Shown one piece after another: positions 54,661 to 63,376 of a DNA stretch of 64,000 nucleotides (within the stretch, counting starts at the first letter, position 1; every line of letters starts with the position of its first letter). The stretch covers positions 62,001 through 126,000 of the forward strand of contig JBFMDH010000020.1 in the NCBI GenBank assembly GCA_040754075.1. The letters are read 5' to 3'. The position numbers were made by a program, and so were the translations under genes. This DNA is from Acidobacteriota bacterium (GTDB taxonomy: Bacteria; Acidobacteriota; Blastocatellia; UBA7656). The notes beneath the pieces were generated by a model, which was not told where the DNA came from, searched no databases, and saw nothing but the letters and a program-made list of their open reading frames with translations.

Positions 54661-56729
54661 TGTCTTTTCTTTCTATTCTCAAATTGGTCGGGTTTGCAAC
54701 AGGCGCGGCGTTGCATGTTTACATCACCTGGTTGATTTGGAAAAGACGTTTAGGGTCAAAGCAAACCCTCACCCAATATGAACGCACCTTCGTGGTTCTC
54801 GGCATTTGTTTAAGCATCTGGTTTGTCGGCAACCTGTCAATCACGCTTCACGAATTGCTGCTCGGGCGCAATACCTTCCCCGAAGGGCTTCGCATCTGGA
54901 ACACCCTGACGATGACCGGCGTAGCGCTTTTGCCTGCGGCGCTCCTTCACGCGCACATCGCTTTTTACGCGCTCATCGATAACTACAAAAAAATTACCGC
55001 GCGGCAGGTGCGATGGTCTGCCATTCTGGTTTACCTGCCGATGCTGTTTTTGCCGCTGGCGATTTACCTGGTAAACAAAGGCGCGTATGACCCCTTCTTA
55101 ATCAAACTCCGCAAACTGTTGCTCCCTTATTCCATCTGGTATCTGCTGACGCTGTGGACGTGCGCAGCGATTGATTGGGTGATTGCCCGAAAACTCGATG
55201 AACGGGCGACTCGCGAACGCCAGTTTTTTAAACGCCTCGCCGTGCAGTTCGTTTTCAACGGGGCGTTTGAATTTATCGCCGTCGGCATTCGTCGGGTTGA
55301 ACCGGGCGACATCTTCTGGGTGTCGTATATGTTGCTCTCGCTGCTTCCGACATTCCTGGTTGCCTATCACATCTATCGCTACAAAATCATCGACATCGCC
55401 ATCAAAGACAGCATCGTTTACGCTTCATCGGCGGTGGTTTTTATCGTGATTTATGTTTACGGCATTCGTCAGTTGGGACAATTTCTTGTCGAACGCTACA
55501 ACCGTCCGGGTTATGTGATCGAAGCGATTTTGATTCTAGGCATCTTTGCCCTTGCGGGACCTTTTGTGCGTTTCATGGATCGAACCGTGCGCGGGCTTTT
55601 TACCCAGGAGATTGAGCTTTATCGTGATGTCGTGCGACAGGTCACTAGAGGCGCGGAAGGGTTCGGAGAACTCTCATCGCTTTTGCATTATGTTGAAGAA
55701 ACCATTCGGCGCGGGCTTGAACTCACCGACGTAAAAATTTTTGTGATTGAGAAAGCCGCAGCCGACAGCCCGGAACAAAGACTTGCTACCAAAATGCAGG
55801 AATGGCAAAGCGATTTTGTTGAAAATGACGAAGACGTTGCGGCGCTCAAAGCCAATGCGGTTTATGCGCTAAAACGCGAAGGCAATCTGATAGGGCTTCT
55901 CGCTATCGCCGCCGAGCCGCACACCCTGACTTCGGAAAAACGTGCCCTGCTCGATGTGCTGGCGGGGCAGGTCGCGGTTGAAGTTGAAACCGGGTTATTG
56001 ATTGAAGAAAAGATTCGCCTTGAGCGCGAACTGGCAAACCGTGAACGCCTGGCAACCCTTGGACAGATGGCAACGACCATCGCGCACGAGGTGAAAAATC
56101 CGCTCTCATCGATTAAATCCATCGCCCAGGTGATGCGCGAAGAAGACGAATTGAAAAATTATGATCGCGATTTGCAAATCATCGTCAGCGAAATTGACCG
56201 CCTCAATCACACGGTTTCGCAGTTATTATCGTTCGCAAGACCAGGACGCGCCGACACTGAACCCGTATCGCTTACGGAACTCATCAGCGCAACAGTTGCG
56301 CTGTTTAGCAAAGAAGCCCATGAGCGCGGCGTTAATTTAACCGCGCAGGTTGCAGACGAACAGTTGCTCAGTGGTACGCAAGCCGCTGCGCTTCGTGAAG
56401 TCATCGGCAACCTGATATTGAATGCGATTCAAGCGACCGAATCAGGCGGGGCGGTTACGGTAGAAGCGAAACTCGCAAGCGACAACCCAACGAATGGGAA
56501 AAATAAAAAGCAATTAGCCATCAGCATTCGCGATACCGGTTCCGGCATTTCTATAGAAGAGCAGCAGCGCGTCTTCGAGCCATTTTATACGACGAAATCA
56601 CGCGGCACCGGATTAGGGCTTGCCATCGTGCAACGCCGTATTGTCGAACTCGGTGGCGCTGTTGAACTCCTCAGCCCGGTTATGGATAATCACGGCACCG
56701 AGTTTCGCTTGCGCGTACCGGTTGAATAA
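54660..56729 (+). CDS. Membrane sensor histidine kinase with GAF-like domain
   Basis: 689 aa. The first half has about seven to nine hydrophobic segments (for example near 7-28, 40-65, 80-103, 118-140, 157-178, 222-243, 257-276 and 290-308), then a GAF-like region (about 325-455), the H-box MATTIAHEVKNPLSSIKSIAQVM and an ATPase domain with N box (NLILNAIQATE), G1 (ISIRDTGSGI) and GTGLGLAIV. It senses a membrane signal and phosphorylates an unseen response regulator. The start codon overlaps the hairpin; no Shine-Dalgarno. Confidence 0.9.
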   Translation: MSFLSILKLVGFATGAALHVYITWLIWKRRLGSKQTLTQYERTFVVLGICLSIWFVGNLSITLHELLLGRNTFPEGLRIWNTLTMTGVALLPAALLHAHIAFYALIDNYKKITARQVRWSAILVYLPMLFLPLAIYLVNKGAYDPFLIKLRKLLLPYSIWYLLTLWTCAAIDWVIARKLDERATRERQFFKRLAVQFVFNGAFEFIAVGIRRVEPGDIFWVSYMLLSLLPTFLVAYHIYRYKIIDIAIKDSIVYASSAVVFIVIYVYGIRQLGQFLVERYNRPGYVIEAILILGIFALAGPFVRFMDRTVRGLFTQEIELYRDVVRQVTRGAEGFGELSSLLHYVEETIRRGLELTDVKIFVIEKAAADSPEQRLATKMQEWQSDFVENDEDVAALKANAVYALKREGNLIGLLAIAAEPHTLTSEKRALLDVLAGQVAVEVETGLLIEEKIRLERELANRERLATLGQMATTIAHEVKNPLSSIKSIAQVMREEDELKNYDRDLQIIVSEIDRLNHTVSQLLSFARPGRADTEPVSLTELISATVALFSKEAHERGVNLTAQVADEQLLSGTQAAALREVIGNLILNAIQATESGGAVTVEAKLASDNPTNGKNKKQLAISIRDTGSGISIEEQQRVFEPFYTTKSRGTGLGLAIVQRRIVELGGAVELLSPVMDNHGTEFRLRVPVE

Positions 56730-56945
56730 AAAATCACGAACCTTTTCTGCGATGATTAAGTATGGTTTTGACATCAAAAAGAGATTAAGTATAATCCTGG
56801 CTGTCAGAAAAATTTTACAGTTTTCCTCTTGCACCCCTTGAGCCAGGTGAATTCATTGGCTCTGAGCGGAAATTCAGTGAGCAGCTTTGCAAAGCCAGTT
56901 GCAAGACTGTCAAAAACAAAATAAATTACGAAAGCTGATGTGAGT
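56730..56945. other. Intergenic stretch without a gene
   Basis: Spacer between the kinase and the 20-bp tandem array. It is AT-rich with no coding character and no strong promoter or terminator seen. With the array it makes a 423-bp gap up to the AraC-type gene. Confidence 0.4.
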
Positions 56946-57085
56946 CGGCTTCAACCATCTTTCGTTGGCTTCAACCATCTTTCGTTGGCTTCAACCATCT
57001 TTCGTTGGCTTCAACCATCTTTCGTTGGCTTCAACCATCTTTCGTTGGCTTCAACCATCTTTCGTTGGCTTCACCGTCATTTGTC
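56946..57085 (+). repeat. 20-bp tandem repeat array, seven units
   Basis: Six near-perfect copies of TGGCTTCAACCATCTTTCGT (56946-57065; first copy starts with C) and a degenerate seventh (57066-57085). The copies have no spacers, so it is not CRISPR. It lies 68 bp before the AraC-type ATG and is open in that gene's frame. Confidence 0.95.
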
Positions 57086-57152
57086 GGTGAAGGAGAGCGG
57101 GGTAAAGAAAATTAAAATCTCACGAGCATTTTTAGTGGAGAAGGTAGAAACC

Positions 57153-57512
57153 ATGGATAAACGAATCGCGGCAGCGATAGATTACATCAGCGAGAATATC
57201 CATCAACAACTTTCAGTGGATGAAATCGCTCATCACGTCAATTTATCTTCTTCACGATTGCGTCATTTATTCAAAAATGAAACCGGCGAAAGTATCTACC
57301 ACTATATCAGGCGGCTTAGGATGGAAGCCGCAAGAGAACTTTTAGAAACCTCTTTTCTCACAACCAAACAAGTGATGTGTAAAGTTGGCATCAATGACGA
57401 AAGCCGTTTCACGCGCGACTTCAAAAGTTTGTTCGGTTGTTCACCCGGTTGCCATCGGGCTTCCTGCAAATCTACAAGCGACCAAAGAAAAGTCAAAATC
57501 GCCAATAAATAG
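57153..57512 (+). CDS. AraC-type helix-turn-helix protein (DNA-binding domain only)
   Basis: 120 aa from ATG 57153. Two HTH motifs of the AraC/XylS domain are visible: LSVDEIAHHVNLSSSRLRHLFKNETGESIYHYIRRLRMEAARELLETS and LTTKQVMCKVGINDESRFTRDFKSLFGCSPGCHRASC. There is no N-terminal ligand domain. The frame stays open upstream to GTG 56940, where the 20-bp array would encode a 71-residue repeat peptide; this longer form is possible but less likely. Probably regulates the following peptide operon, 113 bp downstream. Confidence 0.8.
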   Translation: MDKRIAAAIDYISENIHQQLSVDEIAHHVNLSSSRLRHLFKNETGESIYHYIRRLRMEAARELLETSFLTTKQVMCKVGINDESRFTRDFKSLFGCSPGCHRASCKSTSDQRKVKIANK

Positions 57513-57625
57513 TCGCTTTCGCCTATTGTCTTGCAAACGCTATTCGCAGTAGAGTGTGGGCAAGTTCAATATTGTTTGGCAAGGATAAGTTGATTCAATC
57601 TATCAACCTTGAAGGAGGATAATCC

Positions 57626-57868
57626 ATGAAAGACAAACTGAAATTCGTTCTTTCCCTAATTCTGTTGCTTTCCTCAATCCTGATGACCTTCACACAAAGT
57701 ACAAAAGGAGCGGCTTGTCCTTTGGAAAGTTGTGGAGCTAGAAGTGATCGACAATGTTGGTGTTGCGTTTTGCAGTCTGAAAATAGCGACAGTACCTCTT
57801 GCACTTACCACAATGACAATGTTTATTGTCGTCAGGATAGTGGAGGATGCGGAGGAGATTTGGAGTAG
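57626..57868 (+). CDS. Cysteine-rich secreted peptide 1
   Basis: 80 aa with GAAGGAGG upstream. Signal peptide about 1-29 (VLSLILLLSSILMTFTQSTKGA). The mature part has eight cysteines (C31, C36, C44, C46, C47, C59, C68, C75) with the pattern C-x4-C-x9-CC-VLQSE-x-CTYHND-x3-C. It is a paralogue of the next gene, with two extra cysteines, so perhaps four disulfides. Size and pattern resemble bacteriocin-like or protease-inhibitor-like peptides, but no family is recognised. Confidence 0.8.
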   Translation: MKDKLKFVLSLILLLSSILMTFTQSTKGAACPLESCGARSDRQCWCCVLQSENSDSTSCTYHNDNVYCRQDSGGCGGDLE

Positions 57869-57963
57869 TTACTTCAAGCAAATGCCGAAGGTGAAGCACA
57901 TCATAAGGCGTGCTATCTACAAGTTCAAATTCTTGAGTTTGAGCTTAGTTGCAAGGAGCATTT

Positions 57964-58182
57964 ATGAAGACTAATTTGAAATTCTCAATCGCTGTAACAG
58001 CGTTCATTTTTTCTTTAATATTCACTCAGGTTGTTGCTGGGGCAGGGTGCCAGTCAGAATCCTGTACACCTAGAAGTGACGGGCGTACCTGGTGTTGTTC
58101 ACTTCAAAGTGAAGGAAGCGGCACTTGCACTTACCACAACGATACCAGTCATTGCTATAAGCAAGGCGGTGATGAGGAGTAA
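57964..58182 (+). CDS. Cysteine-rich secreted peptide 2
   Basis: 72 aa from ATG 57964 with AAGGAG ahead. Signal peptide about 1-26. Six cysteines (C29, C34, C44, C45, C55, C64) line up with six of the eight in peptide 1, sharing the WCC, LQSE and CTYHND blocks. The acidic tail GGDEE follows. The pair looks like a tandem duplication that diverged. Function unknown; periplasmic or secreted disulfide-bonded peptide. Confidence 0.8.
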   Translation: MKTNLKFSIAVTAFIFSLIFTQVVAGAGCQSESCTPRSDGRTWCCSLQSEGSGTCTYHNDTSHCYKQGGDEE

Positions 58183-58292
58183 AGAAAAATTAAGTTCGCT
58201 TGATTGGCGAATATTGTGTGAGTCGTTCATCGTTTTTCTCGCTACGTAGCTTTCCACAAACAACGCAAGTTGGGCGGTTTTCAAGGAGTTGT

Positions 58293-60203
58293 ATGAAAGC
58301 GTTCTGCTGCAAAATTCTTTCAACTATTCTGCTTATCAGCTTGCTTCAAAGCTTAGGGTTGGCATGGCAGAAGCAAGAGACTTCTCAAGCCACCAAAGAT
58401 AAAGCTTCTTCTCCTAAACAAGGCGCGGCGGAAGACAAACCAATTGACGTTATTCAAGAGCAAAAGTCGGCTGAAAAGAAGTTGCTGGAAAGAGTCTTTT
58501 ATATTCTTGATGGGCTGGCTAATTCCAAAGAGATTGAAGACAAATTAGAAGCCGCCCATATGAAAGCTGACATCGCCGCCTTGGTTTGTGATTATGGCAA
58601 TAAACCCAAAGCCGTTGAAGTACTCAAAAAAAGTCTGACGGATATAGCGGAAGAGATTGCCAATCCAGATAGACAGAAGCAAGCTGATTCATCAAAAATC
58701 CAAGAATTAACCATTCGGGTGGCTGACACCGGCTGTAAATGCGATCCCTCACTTAGAAGCTGGTTTGTGAAAGAATTGGAGCGTTTGCGCAACCTCAAAA
58801 CTAAACCGAATGACGATAAGGCTGAAGACGAAGCGCCCGTAGTCGCAGAAGAGACTTGGGGAACCAAACCTTCAATGCGACGGCAAATCGCCGCAGATAT
58901 ATTGACGCAGGCAGCGCATGAAAAAATCGCGGGCGGAAAGCTTGATGAAGCCAGGCAATTGTTATCTCAATCGCTCAACTACTGTCTGAGTGTTCCATTC
59001 ATTACAGCCTTGATCAGATTAAAAGAGAATCAGGCAGATGTCGCCTCTAATCTTTATTTTAAGGCTTCGCGAATTGTGCAAGTTATGCCATCGGGTGCCG
59101 AAGTAGGTGCCTTAAACTTTGGCTTAAAACCCCTGTTTGGCATCCGCATCGGGCAAGAATCTCCTCCTTTGGATAAGCAACCAATCATTGAAACCTATTT
59201 GCTGGCGGTGAGCGCGCTCATCAACTGTCCACAATCATCTTTAGCTGCAAAATCACCAGATATTTTGAGGATGGTTAAAGATAGCTTGCCTTTGTATGCG
59301 ACATTTCAACCGGCAATGCATCCACAAATCGAATTATGGGTCGCGGAGGGCATGAAACATTTGCCCGCTAATGAACGGAGCGCGGTTGAGCAAGTCCCCT
59401 TCGCCCCGCAATCATTGGAACAGCAAGTTTCAAAACTTGAGGATATTGCCTATAAATCTGCTGATGAAAAAGAACGCGACCTGGCTTACGCTTCTATTGC
59501 CTCTACCTACATCACCCAGGCGAAACTTGAAGCAGCGTTCAAATTCATTTCCCGAATTGCCGATATAAATCTCAAGAATGAGTTGCTTGATGAAATGAGG
59601 TATAAACGGATGTCCTTTGAGTTGAGCAAGGCTACCGAACTGCTTCCGATATATCTTGATATATCAAGCGTCTCATCCCTGACGCTGAGGGTGAAGTTAT
59701 ATATGCAATTGGGACAGGTTGCAGCAAAAAAAGATTCGTTTCTGGCGCATCAGGCTTTGGATGAAGCTGCGCGACTGACCAACGAGAATGTCGGACTATC
59801 AGCAACTCACTCACACTTTTTATTTGGCATTGCCAGTTTATATTCGGAGTTCGATTCAATCAGAGCTTTTGAGGTTCTCAGCAATGCGGTTAAATCCGTC
59901 AGCAAGCATCAAGACCAGCCGGCGAGCAAATGGGGACACGCGATTGCCGAAGTAGCCATCGTGAAATTTGATTCCGCGTGGCGGTTTTCAAGAACCGTAT
60001 TTGATGACCCGAATCAGTATAAGAAGCCATATGACCTTTCAGCGTTCAGGAAATTATCATCAATAGATATTGACCGAGTGTTATTGATTGCCGATTACCT
60101 TGAAGACAAACCTCTCCAAGCAAACGCAAAATACGAAGTGTGCGCCGGAATCTTGCTCTTCGCAAAAGCGAAAAAGGAGAAGTCGGCAAATACTTCTCAA
60201 TAA
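58293..60203 (+). CDS. Large exported helical-repeat protein of the peptide operon
   Basis: 636 aa from ATG 58293 (AAGGAG at 58283-58288). Signal peptide 1-24 (ending LGLAW). A charged linker follows (KQETSQATKDKASSPKQ), then helical repeats of TPR-like or solenoid type (DEARQLLSQSLNYC, ERDLAYASIASTYITQAKLEAAFKFISRIADINLKNELL, RAFEVLSNAVKSV). A CKCDPS pair occurs near residue 146. No enzyme motif seen. It may be a periplasmic scaffold or receptor for the small peptides. Less GC-rich than the core genes. Confidence 0.7.
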   Translation: MKAFCCKILSTILLISLLQSLGLAWQKQETSQATKDKASSPKQGAAEDKPIDVIQEQKSAEKKLLERVFYILDGLANSKEIEDKLEAAHMKADIAALVCDYGNKPKAVEVLKKSLTDIAEEIANPDRQKQADSSKIQELTIRVADTGCKCDPSLRSWFVKELERLRNLKTKPNDDKAEDEAPVVAEETWGTKPSMRRQIAADILTQAAHEKIAGGKLDEARQLLSQSLNYCLSVPFITALIRLKENQADVASNLYFKASRIVQVMPSGAEVGALNFGLKPLFGIRIGQESPPLDKQPIIETYLLAVSALINCPQSSLAAKSPDILRMVKDSLPLYATFQPAMHPQIELWVAEGMKHLPANERSAVEQVPFAPQSLEQQVSKLEDIAYKSADEKERDLAYASIASTYITQAKLEAAFKFISRIADINLKNELLDEMRYKRMSFELSKATELLPIYLDISSVSSLTLRVKLYMQLGQVAAKKDSFLAHQALDEAARLTNENVGLSATHSHFLFGIASLYSEFDSIRAFEVLSNAVKSVSKHQDQPASKWGHAIAEVAIVKFDSAWRFSRTVFDDPNQYKKPYDLSAFRKLSSIDIDRVLLIADYLEDKPLQANAKYEVCAGILLFAKAKKEKSANTSQ

Positions 60204-60217
60204 GGGGAAGTCAAAAG

Positions 60218-60718
60218 ATGCCAAGCAAGAACGATATTAAAAACGCCCTCGCGTGGATAATGATTAGCACGTCCCTGGGTTTAATGGTCTATAACACCGT
60301 ACTCTACAGTAAAACTCGAACCATCCCTGAAAAGCCTAAGCCAGAAATACCAAACGGTACAAATCTATCTGGGCTTCAGTTGAAACGCCCGAATGGGGAA
60401 AGCTTTGTTATTCCGGCAACTGGCAAATGCTTGATTGCTTTTTTGACTGTTGGTTGTGGCGCTTGTGAACAACAAGTTGAGCCGCTTAATCAAGTTGTTG
60501 AAGCAAAGCCGTATGTCAAAGTGTTGGGAGTTTTTTCAGAAAGCGCCAATAAAGTAGCTTCATTTGAATTATCATCCGCTCCAAAGTTCATCTATCTGAT
60601 GGATTATGAAGGTCAGCTAAGAGGGCAAATTAATTTGACGACATTTCCCCAAACCGTAGAAATCAATGACGGATTCGTTACACGAAGCTGGGTAGGACTC
60701 CAAAAGTCCTTCGATTAA
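60218..60718 (+). CDS. Membrane-anchored thioredoxin-like protein
   Basis: 166 aa from ATG 60218 with AAGGGGAAG ahead. One membrane segment at about residues 10-30, then a thioredoxin fold in the periplasm: KCLIAFLTVGCGACEQQVEPLNQVV, with the redox pair C-G-A-C, and a cis-proline region LTTFPQTVEINDG. It would reduce, oxidise or isomerise disulfides in the cysteine-rich peptides encoded upstream in the same operon. Confidence 0.82.
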   Translation: MPSKNDIKNALAWIMISTSLGLMVYNTVLYSKTRTIPEKPKPEIPNGTNLSGLQLKRPNGESFVIPATGKCLIAFLTVGCGACEQQVEPLNQVVEAKPYVKVLGVFSESANKVASFELSSAPKFIYLMDYEGQLRGQINLTTFPQTVEINDGFVTRSWVGLQKSFD

Positions 60719-60835
60719 TATACTGGAAACCTGATGTCTGGGTACACTTTATTTTCGATGTTCAACGAGGCGTGATTTAGTTCTCATTCTATTTTTCTTC
60801 TCACCATTTTTGAAACACGACCCGACCCCCATAAT

Positions 60836-62068
60836 TCAACCACGGTGTTTTGCATAAAATCTAAGCGTCAAGGTACAGGCTGACCAGACAAGCGCCGTCA
60901 TCGCCATCAGCGACCAGCCATAATATTGAATAACGAATGACCAGCGCCCGAAAACGCTGGCGATCATCCACACCAGCAAAAACGTCAGCGCCGCAAGTCT
61001 GCGCGCCCAACGCAAGTGATTGAGAAAGCGTATGCGGTTTAACTCGCGCTCTAAAAATTCATCATCGCCAATCAGTCGTTGATAGTAACGCGCTTCACGC
61101 TGGGCGACTTTAGAAAGCGCCGTGTCATGGCTTGCCGAAGCGGCATTGTAAAAATGCGCGACATGGGCGAGTTTGCCATCACGCAAAGCGATCTCGGCAA
61201 GTCCGACATTGGCGCGAAAGCGCGACGGGTCAAATTCCAGAACGCGACGAAAACATTCCGAGGCGCGTTTGTAATCCAATCGCTCGAAAAAGACTTCACC
61301 GATGCGCTCAAGCAAATCGGGTTCGGTCTGCGCCAGTTTTGAAGCAAGGCGCAAACAGGCATCCGAACGCTGAATCATTTTCTGGTCGCGTTGCGCGTTC
61401 GAGCGCAGAAAGCGCGACATTTCGTACAGCAAGGCAGGATTGCGCGGCTCTTTTTCATAAGCGAGATTGAAATAGCTGGCGGCTTGCGAGAGTTTGCCTG
61501 CAAGTCTTAGAGCGTTGCCAAAACGCCTGAGCAACGAAGTCGGCATGCTTTCGATTTCCTGTTTGAGCAACGGAAAATTTTTAATCGTCGCGCCGGTTTC
61601 CAGGTATTCAAACAGTTCAAAGGAACGCGGGTCGAGCTTTTGTGTGCCGGTCGCTTTGAATAACGCTTTGATAAACGGAATAAAGGTCGAGCGATGCGAA
61701 CGCAGCAACACTTCAAAGCCCGCGCCGCTCACCCGCGTGTGATAAGTGACGCGACTGTCGCCATCGGAAAATCCGAAGGTGATGGTTTCCGTAGTGATGG
61801 CTTCGATATTCTCGACCGAAAGTTGTCGGCGAATTCTAAAAAGCACGGCAAGCGACCAAGCTAACGCGCCTTTGTGAGTGATGGTATTGCCATCAAATTC
61901 GATGCGGTCAAACAAAGCCACTAAAACAACCAGCGGAACCATCGCCCAACAAATGATAGATGACCAGATCAACCCGTTACCGAGCAGCGTTGAGCCTGCA
62001 GTCAGAGCAACGGCAGCCGTTAGCGCGTAAGGCAGATAACCGGGTCTGATGGTCTGTACATCGTTCAT
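60836..62068 (-). CDS. TPR-containing membrane protein
   Basis: 410 aa. Two N-terminal membrane segments (about 13-50), a beta-rich PH-like region (about 53-125, FDGNTITHKGALAWSLAVLFRIRRQLSVENIEAITTETITFGF), TPR-type helices (about 180-325, SQAASYFNLAYEKEPRNPALLYEMSRFL and YKRASECFRRVLEFDPSRFRANVGLAEIAL), then two C-terminal membrane segments (about 355-405). GGAG precedes the ATG. Function unknown. Confidence 0.7.
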   Translation of the reverse strand: MNDVQTIRPGYLPYALTAAVALTAGSTLLGNGLIWSSIICWAMVPLVVLVALFDRIEFDGNTITHKGALAWSLAVLFRIRRQLSVENIEAITTETITFGFSDGDSRVTYHTRVSGAGFEVLLRSHRSTFIPFIKALFKATGTQKLDPRSFELFEYLETGATIKNFPLLKQEIESMPTSLLRRFGNALRLAGKLSQAASYFNLAYEKEPRNPALLYEMSRFLRSNAQRDQKMIQRSDACLRLASKLAQTEPDLLERIGEVFFERLDYKRASECFRRVLEFDPSRFRANVGLAEIALRDGKLAHVAHFYNAASASHDTALSKVAQREARYYQRLIGDDEFLERELNRIRFLNHLRWARRLAALTFLLVWMIASVFGRWSFVIQYYGWSLMAMTALVWSACTLTLRFYAKHRG

Positions 62069-62141
62069 GGAACTCCATTTTATTTGCGATTAATTTGCGG
62101 GGCAATATTAAGATGGGGATGGCTTTTGCCGAGAAACCTTA

Positions 62142-62264
62142 ACCGGGATGACAGGATTTACAAGATAAAAGTCGCGGAATAAATCCCTAAAAACCTCATT
62201 TCATTTTCGACTATTTACTGTTTCGATTTTGCCATCCTGTTTATCCTGCCTATCCCTGTTTAAA
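62142..62264. repeat. Intergenic inverted repeat with 9-nt units
   Basis: Left arm about 62142-62170 contains GGATGACA, GGATTTACA, AGATAAAA; right arm 62233-62261 reads as GGATAGGCA, GGATAAACA, GGATG on the other strand. The arms pair imperfectly around a loop of about 65 bp. It begins three bases after the hydrolase stop; the next gene (start 62068) keeps its own ribosome binding site. Confidence 0.7.
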
Positions 62265-62266
62265 TC

Positions 62267-63370
62267 TTAAAACCATTTCAAGTCGGCGGCTTTGACTTGC
62301 AGGTCGTGGTCAATCACGGCGCGCAGTTTCAAATCAAAGCGCACATCGCGCAGATTCACGGTGTAGCCTTGTTCGGTTTCTTCGACGCCGGCAACCGTGT
62401 AACGGGCAAAATTCATAAATGTCCGGGTGCGCGAATTATTCCTGAGCGCGTTAATGAGTTCGGGTTTGAGTATGGGCGCTTCCACCCATTCCGATTTGCC
62501 GCCGTTGAGATTGATATAACAGGAATAGGTCGTCTCTGTGGTTGCGGCTACGGCATTCCACACATAAGGGTTTGCGGGTGTAGGCCAGGCGGCAACCGAT
62601 GTGACCCCTTCGGCTGGCAGATTATTGCGCGTCTGTTCGACTGCTGTGTTGTGCGCCATAAACATCGACAAATAATAAATGCCCAGCGCCAGCAGTGAAT
62701 AGCGCGCCAGGCGTTCACCCCTTTCGCCCCAACGACGAATCGCGCCGAATAAAATAATCAAGAGTCCCGCAAACCAGATAATGCGAATCGTCAGGGAAAT
62801 CGTCAGCGGAAATCTCGCAGACGGTTCCTGCAAGGCAAACCCCATGATGAGCGAGAGCAGGATGCCAATTGCCAGCCAGATGAAAATTCTTGCCGAGCTA
62901 TTGGTCGTCAGCCACACCAGCGCGGAACCCAGAATCAACCAAATCCACGGATCAACCACGAAAATGAAATCGCCGTAAAACCAGCGGTCGCTGAACGGCA
63001 AAAGCGGGCGCACGCCGTAATTGTTCGTATAATCGAGAAAGATGTGCAGCAATCCGCCCAGATAAGCCAGCCAGAAAATTCTCAGCGGTTTAATCGGTCT
63101 TCTGAACGGGTCATGGCGCAAGCGAAAGCGTTTGTCGAGAAAGACCAGAATTAAAGTTAAGAAGGCGGCAAGCGCCGCAACGCCTGTGAAAGAATGGGTG
63201 ATGCCACGATGAGTTTCCAAATCCTCGAATGTGCCGCGAAAGCGCATGAGAAAATCAATATCGGGCATATTGGAAGCGATCAGAAGTGTCGTCGTCGCAA
63301 GTGGGGTAGCGCGTTCAAGACCCGCTTTGGCTAAGGTAAGCCCAAAGAGTGTATGCGTGAAATTTTCCAT
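62267..63370 (-). CDS. Membrane-bound metal-dependent hydrolase, YdjM type
   Basis: 367 aa. N-terminal MENFTHTLFGLTLAKAG, ASNMPDIDFL and THRGITHSF carry the histidine/aspartate pattern of the YdjM-like family; about eight membrane segments follow, then a soluble C-terminal region of about 120 residues. It may hydrolyse or sense a membrane lipid; the E. coli relative was linked to the SOS regulon. Its start has no Shine-Dalgarno because a family D hairpin abuts it. Confidence 0.78.
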   Translation of the reverse strand: MENFTHTLFGLTLAKAGLERATPLATTTLLIASNMPDIDFLMRFRGTFEDLETHRGITHSFTGVAALAAFLTLILVFLDKRFRLRHDPFRRPIKPLRIFWLAYLGGLLHIFLDYTNNYGVRPLLPFSDRWFYGDFIFVVDPWIWLILGSALVWLTTNSSARIFIWLAIGILLSLIMGFALQEPSARFPLTISLTIRIIWFAGLLIILFGAIRRWGERGERLARYSLLALGIYYLSMFMAHNTAVEQTRNNLPAEGVTSVAAWPTPANPYVWNAVAATTETTYSCYINLNGGKSEWVEAPILKPELINALRNNSRTRTFMNFARYTVAGVEETEQGYTVNLRDVRFDLKLRAVIDHDLQVKAADLKWF

Positions 63371-63376
63371 TGTAAA

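Noticed and set aside
56946-57085. CRISPR array
   Set aside because: Units are directly abutting with no spacers and no cas gene is nearby.
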